Assembly: GCA_030595135.1 (NCBI GenBank)
Contig: JAUVDU010000162.1
Location: forward strand, 1-5,135
DNA length: 5,135 nt
DNA from: Deltaproteobacteria bacterium
Lineage (GTDB): Bacteria; Desulfobacterota; Anaeroferrophillalia; Anaeroferrophillales; Tharpellaceae
Reading direction: 5' to 3'
Shown one piece after another: positions 1 to 5,135 of this stretch. The notes under the pieces were generated by a model. It was given only the letters and a program-made list of their open reading frames with translations. It searched no databases and was not told the DNA's origin. Within the stretch, counting starts at the first letter, position 1. Each line of letters begins with the position of its first letter. The translations under genes and the position numbers were made by a program.

Positions 1-555
1 ACCTTTAACGGTGACCGTATCGGCGGCACGCTTCTGACCCCGGAGGAGAAATTTGATTTAAGACCACAAGCCGGGCGCAAAGGCGTATTAACCCTGATTC
101 ATGCCCTGGTTAAGGCAACCAAACCACCCACATCCGAAAATTCGTCCTCATCCCTGGAGCAAGTTCTCCACCACGGGATGCGCACCATTCGGCCCGGCAG
201 CCGGATTTTCCTGATCAGTGATTTTTATTACAGCAACCAACAGCTTGAACACAATTTAAGTCGGCTTTGCCGCCACAACGACCTTATTCTCTGCCAGGTT
301 ATCGACCCTCTGGAACTAAAAGCGCCACCTCCGGGTCTTTACAACATAACCAATGGTCAAAATCAGGCCCAGCTCAACACCAAAACTGCAGCCGTGCGCC
401 AAGCTTACAGTGAAAAATTCGACCAGCGCCAAAAAAATCTCAGCCGGATCGCCAACAACCTGAAACTCCCCTACCTCAAAATCGTCTCCGGCGATGATAT
501 CGCCGGAATTATGCGCCGGGGCCTAAGTCTGAAAAGAGATGTGAGCCGGCCATGA
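1..555 (+). CDS. DUF58 domain protein, C-terminal part (5' truncated)
   Basis: The reading frame is open from the first base of the window and ends at the TGA at 553-555, giving 184 visible residues; the N-terminal part, probably 100 or more residues, lies to the left. The ATG at 178 is internal (residue 60), because family-typical sequence precedes it. Visible landmarks are GDRIGG (residues 4-9), RPQAGRKGVL (21-30) and the PGSRIFLISDF strand (65-75). These match the second half of the DUF58 family (PF01882), which has a VWA-like fold and usually lies just after a moxR ATPase gene. No membrane segment is visible, which fits a cytosolic partner of MoxR and the Bat proteins. The stop overlaps the next start by 4 bp (ATGA), so the genes are probably translationally coupled. 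The family is assigned with good confidence; its molecular function is not established. Confidence 0.9.
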   Translation, partial: TFNGDRIGGTLLTPEEKFDLRPQAGRKGVLTLIHALVKATKPPTSENSSSSLEQVLHHGMRTIRPGSRIFLISDFYYSNQQLEHNLSRLCRHNDLILCQVIDPLELKAPPPGLYNITNGQNQAQLNTKTAAVRQAYSEKFDQRQKNLSRIANNLKLPYLKIVSGDDIAGIMRRGLSLKRDVSRP

Positions 556-1061
556 ATCCAACCGTGCAAAACCCCTTGGCCGCGCTCAAGGATATTCATC
601 TCCCCCCGACTCCGAGCTGGTGGCCTCCGGCTCCGGGCTGGTGGCTGGTGACGTTATTATTGCTCGCAGTAATCAGCTACGGCCTGATTAAATGGCAACA
701 GCGACAACGGCGGCTGCGGCCGATCAAGTTGGCCTTGGCCGAACTTGCCCAACTCGACTTAAAAACTGAAAATCCCGAACAACGCCATCTGGTTCTACAA
801 GAGCTCTCAGCCCTGATCCGACGTTTTTGCATCGTTTTTTTTCCGCAAACTCCGGTAGCCGGACTCTGCGGAGAGGCGTGGCTCGATTTCCTCATCCAAG
901 AGGCACCCGCCAAAAGCCAAAACAAAGCTGAAAACAGGCTGACCGACAAAGCGCTCCGCCCCTTGCTTGAAGAGACTTATGCGCCCACCAGTAATACTGA
1001 CTTGGTAAACCTCGGCCAACTTATTAAAGAGTGGTTCTCCGGCCAGAGGTGGCGTTCATGA
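552..1061 (+). CDS. DUF4381 domain membrane protein of the Bat operon
   Basis: This 169-residue protein starts at the ATG overlapping the DUF58 stop (ATGA, 552-555); the upstream GTGAG at 541-545 is only a weak ribosome binding site, so coupling is likely. The N-terminus carries the family hallmark LKDIHLPPTPSWWPPAPGWW (residues 12-31), followed by one transmembrane helix at about 31-47 and a basic stretch KWQQRQRRLR (47-56), which suggests the following region is cytoplasmic. The soluble part has ELSALIRRF (84-92) and VAGLCGEAWLDFL (102-114), the most conserved block of DUF4381 (PF14316). Length is normal for the family. It sits between DUF58 and the first VWA protein, its usual place in proteobacterial Bat operons, and is presumed to belong to the same membrane complex. 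No enzymatic residues are recognisable and its function is unknown. Confidence 0.9.
   Translation: MNPTVQNPLAALKDIHLPPTPSWWPPAPGWWLVTLLLLAVISYGLIKWQQRQRRLRPIKLALAELAQLDLKTENPEQRHLVLQELSALIRRFCIVFFPQTPVAGLCGEAWLDFLIQEAPAKSQNKAENRLTDKALRPLLEETYAPTSNTDLVNLGQLIKEWFSGQRWRS
1045..1052 (+). promoter_or_regulatory. Ribosome binding site deciding the batA start
   Basis: AGAGGTGG lies 5 bp before the ATG at 1058. It is the best Shine-Dalgarno-like sequence among the junctions of this operon and supports ATG 1058 over the in-frame GTG at 1031. Confidence 0.6.
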
Positions 1062-2041
1062 TTGAATTTACCTGGATCAAAATTTTCGCGGCCCTGCCGC
1101 TCCCTTTGCTCGTCTACCTGCTCCTGCCCCGAGCTCGGAGCAACTCCGGCCGGGCTCTGAAAATTCCTTTTTTTCAAGAGCTTGAAGAGCTCCGCCAAAC
1201 TTCAAGCGGAAAAAGTTCCGGCTGGCTCCGGCTTTTGGCCGTTATTGCCTGGATTTTACTGGTTTGTGCAGCTGCGCGGCCGCAATGGATTGGTGATCCC
1301 ATAAGTATGCCGATCAGCGGCCGGGACCTGCTTTTGGCCGTCGATATCTCCGGCAGTATGCAGGCCAAAGATATGCAGATTAACAACCAACAGGTTGACC
1401 GTTTAAGCATGATCAAAAAGGTGGCCGGAGAGTTTATCGAACGTCGGCAAGGCGACCGCATCGGCCTGATTCTTTTCGGCAGCCGGGCCTATCTTCAGGC
1501 CCCACTCTCACTTGACCGTAAAACCGTCAACCAACTTCTGCAAGAAGCCCTGATCGGAATTGCCGGAGAAAAGACCGCCATCGGCGACGCTTTAGGACTG
1601 GCGGTTAAACGCCTGCAACAGCGGCCGGGGGATAAAAAAGTCCTGATTTTGCTAACTGATGGCGCCAACACCTCGGGTACCATCGAACCTTTGAAAGCGG
1701 CCGAATTGGCTAAGACAGCAAAACTTTCGATCTACACCATCGGGATCGGCGCCGATCGTATGGTAGTCAACAGTTTTTTCGGTAACCGGGTCGTAAACCC
1801 CTCCGCCGACCTGGATGAGAAAACCTTGAAGAAAATTGCCGAACTTACCGGCGGCCGCTATTTTCGCGCCCGCGAAAGCCGGGATCTGGAAAAAATCTAC
1901 GCCCTGCTCGACAAACTTGAACCGGTAGTCAGTGAAGACCAGAACCTGCGCCCGATTCGCGAACTCTTCTTCTGGCCCTTGAGCGGTGCCTTAATCCTCG
2001 TTTTTTTACTCCTTCTGATGAGACGTTATGAATCTTCATGA
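1058..2041 (+). CDS. batA: BatA-type VWA domain inner-membrane protein
   Basis: The product is 327 residues, the usual BatA length. The start is taken as ATG 1058: it overlaps the upstream stop as ATGA, follows AGAGGTGG, and gives the standard N-terminus MIEFTW. An in-frame GTG at 1031 would only add nine residues lying within the previous gene. Hydrophobic helices are seen at about 5-23, 57-73 and 304-321, with the VWA domain (about 88-290) between the second and third. The metal-binding MIDAS site looks complete: D96-x-S98-x-S100 (DISGSM), T173 (EKTAIGDAL) and D201 (LLTDGANT). The VWA domain is probably cytoplasmic, where it could meet the MoxR ATPase and DUF58; this placement is inferred from related systems. 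Its stop overlaps the next gene by 14 bp. Bat proteins were linked to aerotolerance in Bacteroides fragilis, but the direct substrate is unknown. Confidence 0.93.
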   Translation: MIEFTWIKIFAALPLPLLVYLLLPRARSNSGRALKIPFFQELEELRQTSSGKSSGWLRLLAVIAWILLVCAAARPQWIGDPISMPISGRDLLLAVDISGSMQAKDMQINNQQVDRLSMIKKVAGEFIERRQGDRIGLILFGSRAYLQAPLSLDRKTVNQLLQEALIGIAGEKTAIGDALGLAVKRLQQRPGDKKVLILLTDGANTSGTIEPLKAAELAKTAKLSIYTIGIGADRMVVNSFFGNRVVNPSADLDEKTLKKIAELTGGRYFRARESRDLEKIYALLDKLEPVVSEDQNLRPIRELFFWPLSGALILVFLLLLMRRYESS

Positions 2042-3944
2042 TTTCCATTTTTTACGGCCCTGGTGGCTGCTGGCTCTACCGGTCGGCCTGCTTCTGCTGG
2101 CCGGACTGAAAAGACAAGAGCCCGGCAAAAGTCAGTGGCATAAGGTTTGCGACCCCCATCTGCTCGAACAGCTCCTGGTTGGTGAAGCAAAAATCGGCCA
2201 AAAAAGAATCTACAGCGGCCTCTTGATAATTTTAACCTTAACAACCCTGGCCTTGGCCGGCCCCGCCTGGGAACGTTTACCGCAACCCCTTTTTCGCGCC
2301 GCCGGCGGCAGAGTTATCGTGCTTGACCTCTCCCTCTCAATGCTGGCACCCGACATCGCCCCCTCACGCCTGACTCAAACCCGCTACAAGGCGATTGACC
2401 TGATTAAAGCGGGAATCGGCATCGAGCAGGCTATCGTGGTTTTTGCCGGTGACGGTTTTATCGTCACACCGCTGACCGATGACCGGGCCACGCTGCTTAA
2501 TCTTTTACCGAGTCTGGATACAAAAACCGTCCCGGTTCAGGGCAGCCGGGCTGATCGAGGGCTGGAAAAAGCCGGTGAGCTGCTCAAGCGGGCCGCCATC
2601 AACCAGGGACAGATAATTCTCCTGGCCGATGATGCCGATCAACTTACGATTGCTGCCGCCCGAAAACTGAAAGAAGCGGGTCGTAGAGTTGATGTGATCG
2701 CCGTCGGCACTAAAAATGGCGCACCGATCTCTTTAGCTGACGGCAGTTATCTAAAAGATAATCGGGGCCAGATTGTCGTGCCGGTGCCCGACTTTGACAA
2801 CTTGCGTGAGGTCGCCGAGTCCGGCGGCGGCAGTTATCTTGAGATCAGTGACCCGGAAATTGCTTTTCAGCGCTTAAACAAAGCGGCCTTCGTATTTCCG
2901 GAAAACAAAAATAGAAGTAAAAGTGAACTTACCGGCGATCAATGGCTTGATCACGGCCCTTGGCTACTGCTTCCTCTGGTTCTCTTGGCAGCGATATGTT
3001 TTCGTAAAGGCTGGTTGCTGATTATTCTAATAGCTCTGTTTATCAATCCGGAAACGGCTGCCGCCCAAAACCTGGAAAATCTCTGGCAAAGTCTCTGGCA
3101 ACGCCCAACCCAACAAGCCGCGAAAGCTTTCACCAATAATAATTTCAGCCAGGCCGCCGAGCTCAGCAAAGATCCCGGCTGGCGAGCGGCATCTCTCTAT
3201 CGTGAGGGCAAATTCAAAGAGGCGGCGGCGGCCCTGGAACCGCTCGCTTCCGCTCAAGCTCACTATAACCGAGGTAACGCCCTGGCCCACGCCGGAGAAC
3301 TGGAAAAAGCGATAGAGGCCTACGACCAGGCCCTGCAAAACAACACAAACCTCGAAGATGCCCGTTTCAACCGCGAACTGGTTGAAAAACTCCTGCAACA
3401 ACAGCAGGAACAGGAACAGGAACAAAATCAAGAGAACTCGGATAAACAGGACTCTAAAGACCAGGAATCAGAACAAAACTCGGACGATCAACAAAATTCG
3501 GGACAATCTCAAGACTCTTCTGAAAATGGAGAGTCGAAAGATAGTCAGTCGCAAGACAACCAACAAAACTCTCAAACTGAAGAAAACCAGGATAACCAGA
3601 ATAACCAGGAACAATCTTCTGCCGACAATCAATCTCAAGAGCAACCGGAATCTGAATCCGAATCGAAAAAAACTCCGGCAGACCAAACCGAGAAGCCGGA
3701 TGATTCCCCCGAAGACTCTATCGACACTGCTGAAAAAAAAGATGCAGAAGAAGGAAAAGAGGAACCACAGAAAAGCATGACTGCCGGTCAAGAGAGCGAA
3801 GAAAAACCGATGGATGCCAAACAGCAGGCCTTAGAGCAGTGGCTGCGCCGGGTACCGGATGATCCGCGAGGCCTTTTAGAGAAAAAATTCCTCTACCAAT
3901 ACCGCAGCCGTGAAAACCGCTCGCAAGGAAATAAAGCTTGGTAG
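2028..3944 (+). CDS. batB: BatB-type VWA protein fused to BatC-like TPR region
   Basis: The 638-residue product begins at ATG 2028, inside the end of batA; only a weak GATGAG (2017-2022) precedes it, so reinitiation after batA is likely. The N-terminus FHFLRPWWLLALP is typical of BatB. Order of parts: helices at about 10-26 and 61-79; VWA domain about 94-288 with MIDAS residues D100, S102, S104, S173 (in place of Thr) and D201; a hydrophobic block at 311-340 split by FRKGW (325-329); AAAQ at 344-347, resembling a signal-peptidase site; TPR-like helices about 360-456, clearest in HYNRGNALAHAGELEKAIEAY (412-432); a very hydrophilic Q/E/N/S/D-rich linker about 457-596; and a conserved tail, EQWLRRVPDDP then LLEKKFLYQY (603-625). 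The VWA plus TPR plus WLRRVPDDP architecture is a recognised proteobacterial form equivalent to BatB and BatC joined. No frameshift or break is seen. Confidence 0.92.
   Translation: MNLHDFHFLRPWWLLALPVGLLLLAGLKRQEPGKSQWHKVCDPHLLEQLLVGEAKIGQKRIYSGLLIILTLTTLALAGPAWERLPQPLFRAAGGRVIVLDLSLSMLAPDIAPSRLTQTRYKAIDLIKAGIGIEQAIVVFAGDGFIVTPLTDDRATLLNLLPSLDTKTVPVQGSRADRGLEKAGELLKRAAINQGQIILLADDADQLTIAAARKLKEAGRRVDVIAVGTKNGAPISLADGSYLKDNRGQIVVPVPDFDNLREVAESGGGSYLEISDPEIAFQRLNKAAFVFPENKNRSKSELTGDQWLDHGPWLLLPLVLLAAICFRKGWLLIILIALFINPETAAAQNLENLWQSLWQRPTQQAAKAFTNNNFSQAAELSKDPGWRAASLYREGKFKEAAAALEPLASAQAHYNRGNALAHAGELEKAIEAYDQALQNNTNLEDARFNRELVEKLLQQQQEQEQEQNQENSDKQDSKDQESEQNSDDQQNSGQSQDSSENGESKDSQSQDNQQNSQTEENQDNQNNQEQSSADNQSQEQPESESESKKTPADQTEKPDDSPEDSIDTAEKKDAEEGKEEPQKSMTAGQESEEKPMDAKQQALEQWLRRVPDDPRGLLEKKFLYQYRSRENRSQGNKAW
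3405..3422 (+). repeat. Tandem CAGGAA hexamer, three copies
   Basis: Three exact CAGGAA units encode alternating Gln-Glu at the start of the low-complexity linker of the batB/batC fusion. The unit length is a multiple of three, so copy-number change would alter linker length without shifting the frame. Confidence 0.8.
3585..3611 (+). repeat. Tandem 9 bp repeat, three near-identical copies
   Basis: AACCAGGAT, AACCAGAAT and AACCAGGAA follow each other directly and encode Asn-Gln-Asp/Asn/Glu units within the same linker. They are in frame, like the hexamer repeat, and suggest that the linker grew partly by slippage. Confidence 0.7.
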
Positions 3945-3948
3945 CGTA

Positions 3949-3956
3949 GAACTTTA
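3949..3956. repeat. Left 8 bp target-site duplication
   Basis: GAACTTTA directly abuts the left terminal inverted repeat. The identical 8 bases directly abut the right terminal repeat at 4087-4094, as expected for a staggered-cut transposon insertion. Confidence 0.8.
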
Positions 3957-3969
3957 GTAACTATTCAGC
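3957..3969 (+). repeat. Left terminal inverted repeat
   Basis: GTAACTATTCAGC matches the reverse complement of 4074-4086 over all 13 bases. Pairing stops at the base beyond the tip on each side, exactly where the direct repeats begin. Confidence 0.88.
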
Positions 3970-3975
3970 TAACCC

Positions 3976-4038
3976 GCAAATTCAGGGTACACAATCCCGA
4001 TTTCCTTCGGAGAATCGGGTTATGTCCCCAGATTTTGC
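3976..4038 (+). other. Long imperfect hairpin inside the element
   Basis: The arms pair as 3976-3980 with 4034-4038, 3982-3983 with 4031-4032, 3985-3987 with 4027-4029, 3989-3991 with 4023-4025, 3993-3994 with 4020-4021, 3996-4002 with 4013-4019 and 4003-4005 with 4009-4011. By hand this gives 25 pairs, four mismatches, two single-base bulges (3995, 4012) and a 3-base loop. The strongest part is CCCGATT/AATCGGG. No T-run follows, so it does not look like an intrinsic terminator. In the operon transcript it would form a stable stem between the batB and batD cistrons. Confidence 0.7.
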
Positions 4039-4073
4039 TGAGATGCATCAATATACGACACTTCTCTACTTAC

Positions 4074-4086
4074 GCTGAATAGTTAC
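4074..4086 (-). repeat. Right terminal inverted repeat
   Basis: GCTGAATAGTTAC on the + strand is the exact reverse complement of the left terminal repeat. It is followed at once by the second copy of GAACTTTA. Confidence 0.88.
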
Positions 4087-4094
4087 GAACTTTA
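4087..4094. repeat. Right 8 bp target-site duplication
   Basis: GAACTTTA is identical to the copy at 3949-3956 and directly adjoins the right inverted repeat. Confidence 0.8.
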
Positions 4095-4118
4095 TTGATA
4101 AAACATTACGGTAACCCC

Positions 4119-5135
4119 ATGAAACAACAATTTAAAATTTCACAACTGCTCTTAATTGCCATCATAGCTATAACTTTCAGTGGTCTGTTGCCGTTGACGA
4201 GTAACGCTGACGTCAGAGCTCGGCTCGACCGGCAGACGATCGGCAGTGATGAAACCGTTAAACTCGTTATCGAAGCCGATGGCGCCCTCAATAGTATTGC
4301 CAACGTTGACACCAGCGCCCTGGAAAAAGATTTTTCGATTATCAAGCAATTCACGAGCAACAATTTTCAGATTATAAACGGCACCAGCAAAGCCACTAAA
4401 ACCTGGACACTTGAACTGGAACCAAAACAGACCGGCAAGTTCAACATTCCCCCCTTTACGATCAGGGGGGAACAGACCCTCGCGTTGACCCTGACCGTCA
4501 CCAACCCGACTCCAGTTGCACCGGGCCAACCCGGAACTCTTGGCGATGTCTATATTGAAGTTAGCCCGGAAATGGAGACTCCGGCCTACCTTCAGGGCCA
4601 GATCACGATCAGTGTCAAACTCTTCCTCAAGGATCACCTGCGCCTGACTGAGGCCTCACTCGAAGAACCGACGTTAGAAGATGCGATTATCATCAAACTC
4701 GGTGAAGACCGACGCTATCAACAGCGAAGAGATGGTATTTCCTATCAAGTAATTGAACGAAAATACGCAATTATCGCCGAAGCAGGTCATAAAGTTACGA
4801 TTCCACCACTGCTTTTTCAGGCAGTCAGCGTGAACGGCGGCAGCCGCCGTTTCTCATCTGATCCATTTTTCGACCGCTTTTCCAATCGCGGCCGCCGCCT
4901 GCGCACCCAGAGCCAGGAGTTGACGATCTCCCTGACTCCGGTACCCGATGAATTCAAAGGTAAAGTCTGGCTCCCGGCGCGCAAGATGGCGATCATCGAA
5001 AATTCTGAAGCCGGAAAAGAGCTGAAAATCGGCGAACCCTTAACCCGGGTTATCCAGATCGAAGCCTTGGGCTTAACCGCTGAGCAGCTCCCGGAGATAA
5101 AACTTAAAGCCCCTGAAGACTGCAAAATCTATCTT
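4119..5135 (+). CDS. batD: BatD family protein, N-terminal part (3' truncated)
   Basis: The frame is open from ATG 4119 to the last base, giving 339 residues without a stop; complete BatD proteins are commonly longer, so the C-terminal part, including the expected membrane anchor, lies beyond the edge. Residues 1-30 form a signal peptide: MKQQFK, a hydrophobic core about 10-27, and SNA before a likely cleavage at 30/31. The mature start VRARLDRQTIGSDETVKLVIEA (32-53) is the typical BatD opening, followed by ALEKDFSII (67-75), QIINGTS (84-90), TWTLELEPKQTGKFNIPPF (95-113) and LTLTVTNP (123-130). A second beta-rich unit runs about 141-275 (GDVYIEVSP, VIERKYAII, KVTIPPLLF) and a third starts near 282. 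The protein is expected to be exported and to act in the periplasm with the Bat membrane proteins. Only a weak ACGGTA (4109-4114) precedes the start. It is separated from its operon by the inserted element. Confidence 0.92.
   Translation, partial: MKQQFKISQLLLIAIIAITFSGLLPLTSNADVRARLDRQTIGSDETVKLVIEADGALNSIANVDTSALEKDFSIIKQFTSNNFQIINGTSKATKTWTLELEPKQTGKFNIPPFTIRGEQTLALTLTVTNPTPVAPGQPGTLGDVYIEVSPEMETPAYLQGQITISVKLFLKDHLRLTEASLEEPTLEDAIIIKLGEDRRYQQRRDGISYQVIERKYAIIAEAGHKVTIPPLLFQAVSVNGGSRRFSSDPFFDRFSNRGRRLRTQSQELTISLTPVPDEFKGKVWLPARKMAIIENSEAGKELKIGEPLTRVIQIEALGLTAEQLPEIKLKAPEDCKIYL

Larger units (their letters stand above)
3957..4086. mobile_element. 130 bp MITE-like element, probably IS66-related
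   Basis: Seen directly: perfect 13 bp terminal inverted repeats (GTAACTATTCAGC at 3957-3969, its reverse complement at 4074-4086) and exact 8 bp direct repeats GAACTTTA immediately outside both ends. No coding sequence is present inside, so the element would need a transposase supplied in trans. Known of families: IS66 elements have inverted repeats starting GTAA and make 8 bp target duplications, which is why I assign it there; other 8 bp duplicators such as ISAs1, IS1595 and ISL3 have different tips. The core is a long imperfect hairpin (3976-4038). It sits between the batB/batC fusion and batD, and excision down to one repeat copy would leave a 36 bp spacer. The intact repeats on both sides suggest a fairly recent insertion. 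Orientation cannot be told without a parent element. Confidence 0.8.

Noticed and set aside
178..555. A complete 125-residue gene starting at ATG 178
   Set aside because: The frame is open back to base 1, and residues before the ATG carry DUF58 motifs (GDRIGG, RPQAGRKG). It is the end of a larger protein.
1031..1057. GTG start at 1031 for the BatA protein
   Set aside because: It lies within the upstream gene and adds nine residues not typical of BatA. ATG 1058 has a better ribosome binding site and the ATGA overlap pattern.
2038..2109. ATG at 2038 overlapping the batA stop as ATGA
   Set aside because: It is in a different frame from BatB and stops after 23 residues. The family N-terminus FHFLRPWWLLALP requires ATG 2028.
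3358..3780. 140-residue Arg/Lys/Asn-rich reading frame on the + strand
   Set aside because: It is the shifted-frame reading of the A-rich linker of the BatB/BatC fusion; its composition is an artefact of CAA/GAA/AAC codons.
3468..3791. 107-residue hydrophobic reading frame on the - strand
   Set aside because: It is the antisense of the same low-complexity linker, giving runs of Phe, Leu, Val and Arg with no independent support.
3996..4025. Intrinsic terminator after the batB/batC gene
   Set aside because: The CCCGATT/AATCGGG stem is followed by TTATGTCCCC, not a T-run, and the stem belongs to the inserted element.
4095..4118. Promoter with TTGATA as -35 just before batD
   Set aside because: A -10 box at normal spacing would fall on the batD start codon and no good hexamer is there. 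I found no convincing promoter in 3945-4118.
4152..4637. 161-residue reading frame on the - strand
   Set aside because: It lies opposite well-recognised BatD sequence and has no family resemblance or start context of its own.

Overview
The window holds most of a Bat (Bacteroides aerotolerance)-type operon on the + strand. In order it contains the C-terminal part of a DUF58 protein, a small DUF4381 membrane protein, a BatA-type VWA protein, a BatB-type VWA protein fused to a BatC-like TPR region, and the N-terminal two thirds or so of a BatD protein that runs off the right edge. The MoxR AAA+ ATPase that normally heads such operons would lie to the left of the window, but this is inferred from the family's usual order and is not seen.

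The gene order and the VWA-TPR fusion, with its conserved C-terminal WLRRVPDDP motif, are those of Proteobacteria in the broad sense (gamma and the former delta group). Base composition is moderate, roughly half GC. I would guess a deltaproteobacterium/Desulfobacterota or a gammaproteobacterium, but nothing here fixes the taxon.

Layout: 1-555 DUF58 (5' truncated); 552-1061 DUF4381; 1058-2041 batA; 2028-3944 batB/batC fusion. These four genes are joined by 4, 4 and 14 bp overlaps, which implies one transcript and translational coupling. A 174 bp gap (3945-4118) follows, and then batD from 4119 to the edge (3' truncated). All large reading frames on the minus strand are shadows.

The gap is the most interesting part. 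It contains a 130 bp element (3957-4086) bounded by perfect 13 bp inverted repeats GTAACTATTCAGC and flanked on both sides by the exact 8 bp direct repeat GAACTTTA. This is the structure of a non-autonomous transposable element (MITE) with its target-site duplication. The GTAA tips together with the 8 bp duplication match the habits of IS66-family transposases. Its interior is a long imperfect hairpin (3976-4038). Removing the element and one repeat copy restores a 36 bp batB-batD spacer, so the element appears to have landed inside an otherwise compact operon.

Working model from family knowledge: MoxR-type ATPases act with VWA proteins as chaperone-like systems. DUF58 is a cytosolic partner. 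DUF4381, BatA and BatB are inner-membrane proteins. The TPR/BatC part and BatD are thought to face the periplasm, giving an envelope complex linked to stress or oxygen tolerance in some bacteria; its biochemical activity is not established.
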